A stretch of 11,556 bases of DNA from assembly GCA_035628055.1 (NCBI GenBank), contig DASPKO010000154.1, positions 1-11,556 on the forward strand. The letters run 5' to 3'. Under the pieces are notes generated by a model, which searched no databases, was not told the origin of the DNA, and worked only from the letters and a program-made list of their open reading frames with translations. This document shows positions 10,877 through 11,556 of this stretch, in pieces. The stretch is from DASPKO01 sp035628055. Its GTDB lineage: Bacteria > Planctomycetota > Phycisphaerae > Phycisphaerales > UBA1924. The number at the start of each line of letters is the position of its first letter. The stretch's first letter is position 1. The position numbers and the translations under genes were made by a program.

Positions 10877-11556
10877 GTGCCCGCCCGCCCCGGGGCCTCC
10901 CAACCCCCGGGCTTCTCGCAGGCCACGGTGAAGCGATGGAGCAGGTGGCGCGACAGCCGGCACGCCCCCAGGCCCACGCGCCGGGCGATGTCCAGGGCCT
11001 CGGCCGGGGTGAACCCGGCGCGCACGCTCACGAGGGCGTCGTGCCGGACGTGCGCGGGGCGCCCGAGCACCGCCAGATGGGCGAGTGTCAGGGCCGCGCG
11101 CGACCGGACCAGGTCGTTCCAGATGACCCCGCGCCGCGCCAGGCGGTCCATCACCCGCAGTACCGTGAGGACCCGCAGGGGCGGCAGGTGATGCAGGAAG
11201 AGCGCGGCGTGGGCGTAGTCGAAGCTCCCGGCGCCGAAGCGTTCGACCAGCTCGCCGGCCTCGGCGTGCACCAGGTCGATGCCCTCGGCCTCGCGGGGAA
11301 ACCGGGCGACGTGCGCGCGGGCCAGGTCGAGCGTCACCGGGTGGAGGTCAACTCCGGTGACGCGCAGCTCGAAGCCGCGCGCCAGGGCCCAGCGCCGTGC
11401 CGCGATCGGAAAATCCGCCGAGCCCGTTCCGAGGTCCACGAGCGTGACGCGCGCGCCGGAGGGCCACCGGGCCGACCAGCGGGCCAGGTGGCCCAGCGAG
11501 GCGGCGTGCCCGCCCAGGCGCCGGTTCAGGAAGCGGAGCAGGCGCAGGGCCTCGTC
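10864..11556 (-). CDS. Class I SAM-dependent methyltransferase, N-terminus beyond the window
   Basis: The reading frame is open from the right edge (11556) to the TAG at 10866-10864, so 230 residues are visible and the start lies outside. Near the edge is DEALRLLRFLNRRLGG, then VTLVDLGTGSADFPIA (motif I, SAM binding), VTGVDLHPVTLDLAR (motif with the ribose-binding Asp), FDYAHAALFLHHLPP (motif IV region) and GVIWNDLVRS (motif after it). This is the UbiE/COQ5-like methyltransferase type. It should methylate a small molecule, probably a phenolic or quinone-like compound, given the flavoenzyme encoded next. The two genes overlap by 13 bases. I predict that the pair belongs to a tailoring set for a type III polyketide synthase product, as in srsABC of Streptomyces, but the synthase is not in view. 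Confidence 0.85.
   Translation of the reverse strand, partial: DEALRLLRFLNRRLGGHAASLGHLARWSARWPSGARVTLVDLGTGSADFPIAARRWALARGFELRVTGVDLHPVTLDLARAHVARFPREAEGIDLVHAEAGELVERFGAGSFDYAHAALFLHHLPPLRVLTVLRVMDRLARRGVIWNDLVRSRAALTLAHLAVLGRPAHVRHDALVSVRAGFTPAEALDIARRVGLGACRLSRHLLHRFTVACEKPGGWEAPGRAGTCAP

Overview
The window is a very GC-rich bacterial chromosomal segment (above 70% G+C by eye), with dense, ordinary protein-coding genes and no RNA gene, CRISPR array, insertion sequence or phage gene that I can see. The gene content points to a planctomycete-like bacterium, possibly of the Phycisphaerae type. The evidence is a PEP-CTERM-like surface protein ending in VPAP, a hydrophobic stretch and an Arg cluster, an ECF sigma factor coupled to a one-span membrane protein, a CdsA tail with a variant signature, and several small membrane proteins of no known function. 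The lineage is an inference from style and family content, not from a marker gene.

Layout, left to right. (1) 1-2574, plus strand: the 3' end of cdsA (CDP-diacylglycerol synthase), then a coiled-coil protein with a C4 zinc ribbon (CT398/DUF164 type), then a GT39/ArnT-like membrane glycosyltransferase. (2) 2575-3609: a 264-base leader with inverted repeats, a stand-alone B12-binding-fold protein whose cobalt-ligating His is replaced by Asp, and a strong intrinsic terminator. (3) 3670-6601: a three-gene set of ECF sigma factor, coupled single-pass membrane protein (probable anti-sigma) and a 547-residue secreted protein. (4) 6598-7299, minus strand: a secreted PEP-CTERM-like protein whose stop codon overlaps the previous gene's stop in CTAG. 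(5) 7560-8597, plus: a YhaM-type OB-fold/HD 3'-5' exoribonuclease. (6) 8633-9783: a divergent pair of small membrane proteins. (7) 9773-11556, minus: an FAD-dependent oxidoreductase and a class I SAM methyltransferase, overlapping and probably co-transcribed. The second runs off the right edge.

How the genes fit together. Most are housekeeping or envelope functions: phospholipid precursor synthesis, lipid-linked sugar transfer, RNA turnover, and a sigma/anti-sigma unit likely to sense an envelope signal with a secreted partner. The methyltransferase/oxidoreductase pair looks like the tailoring end of a small lipid or polyketide pathway; I predict a type III polyketide synthase just outside the right edge. 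Several genes have a TAnnnT box a few bases before the start codon, which suggests leaderless or very short-leader transcripts. I found no clear, wholly new system. The best leads are the His-less B12-fold protein with its structured leader, the leaderless promoter pattern, and the sigma/membrane/secreted triad.
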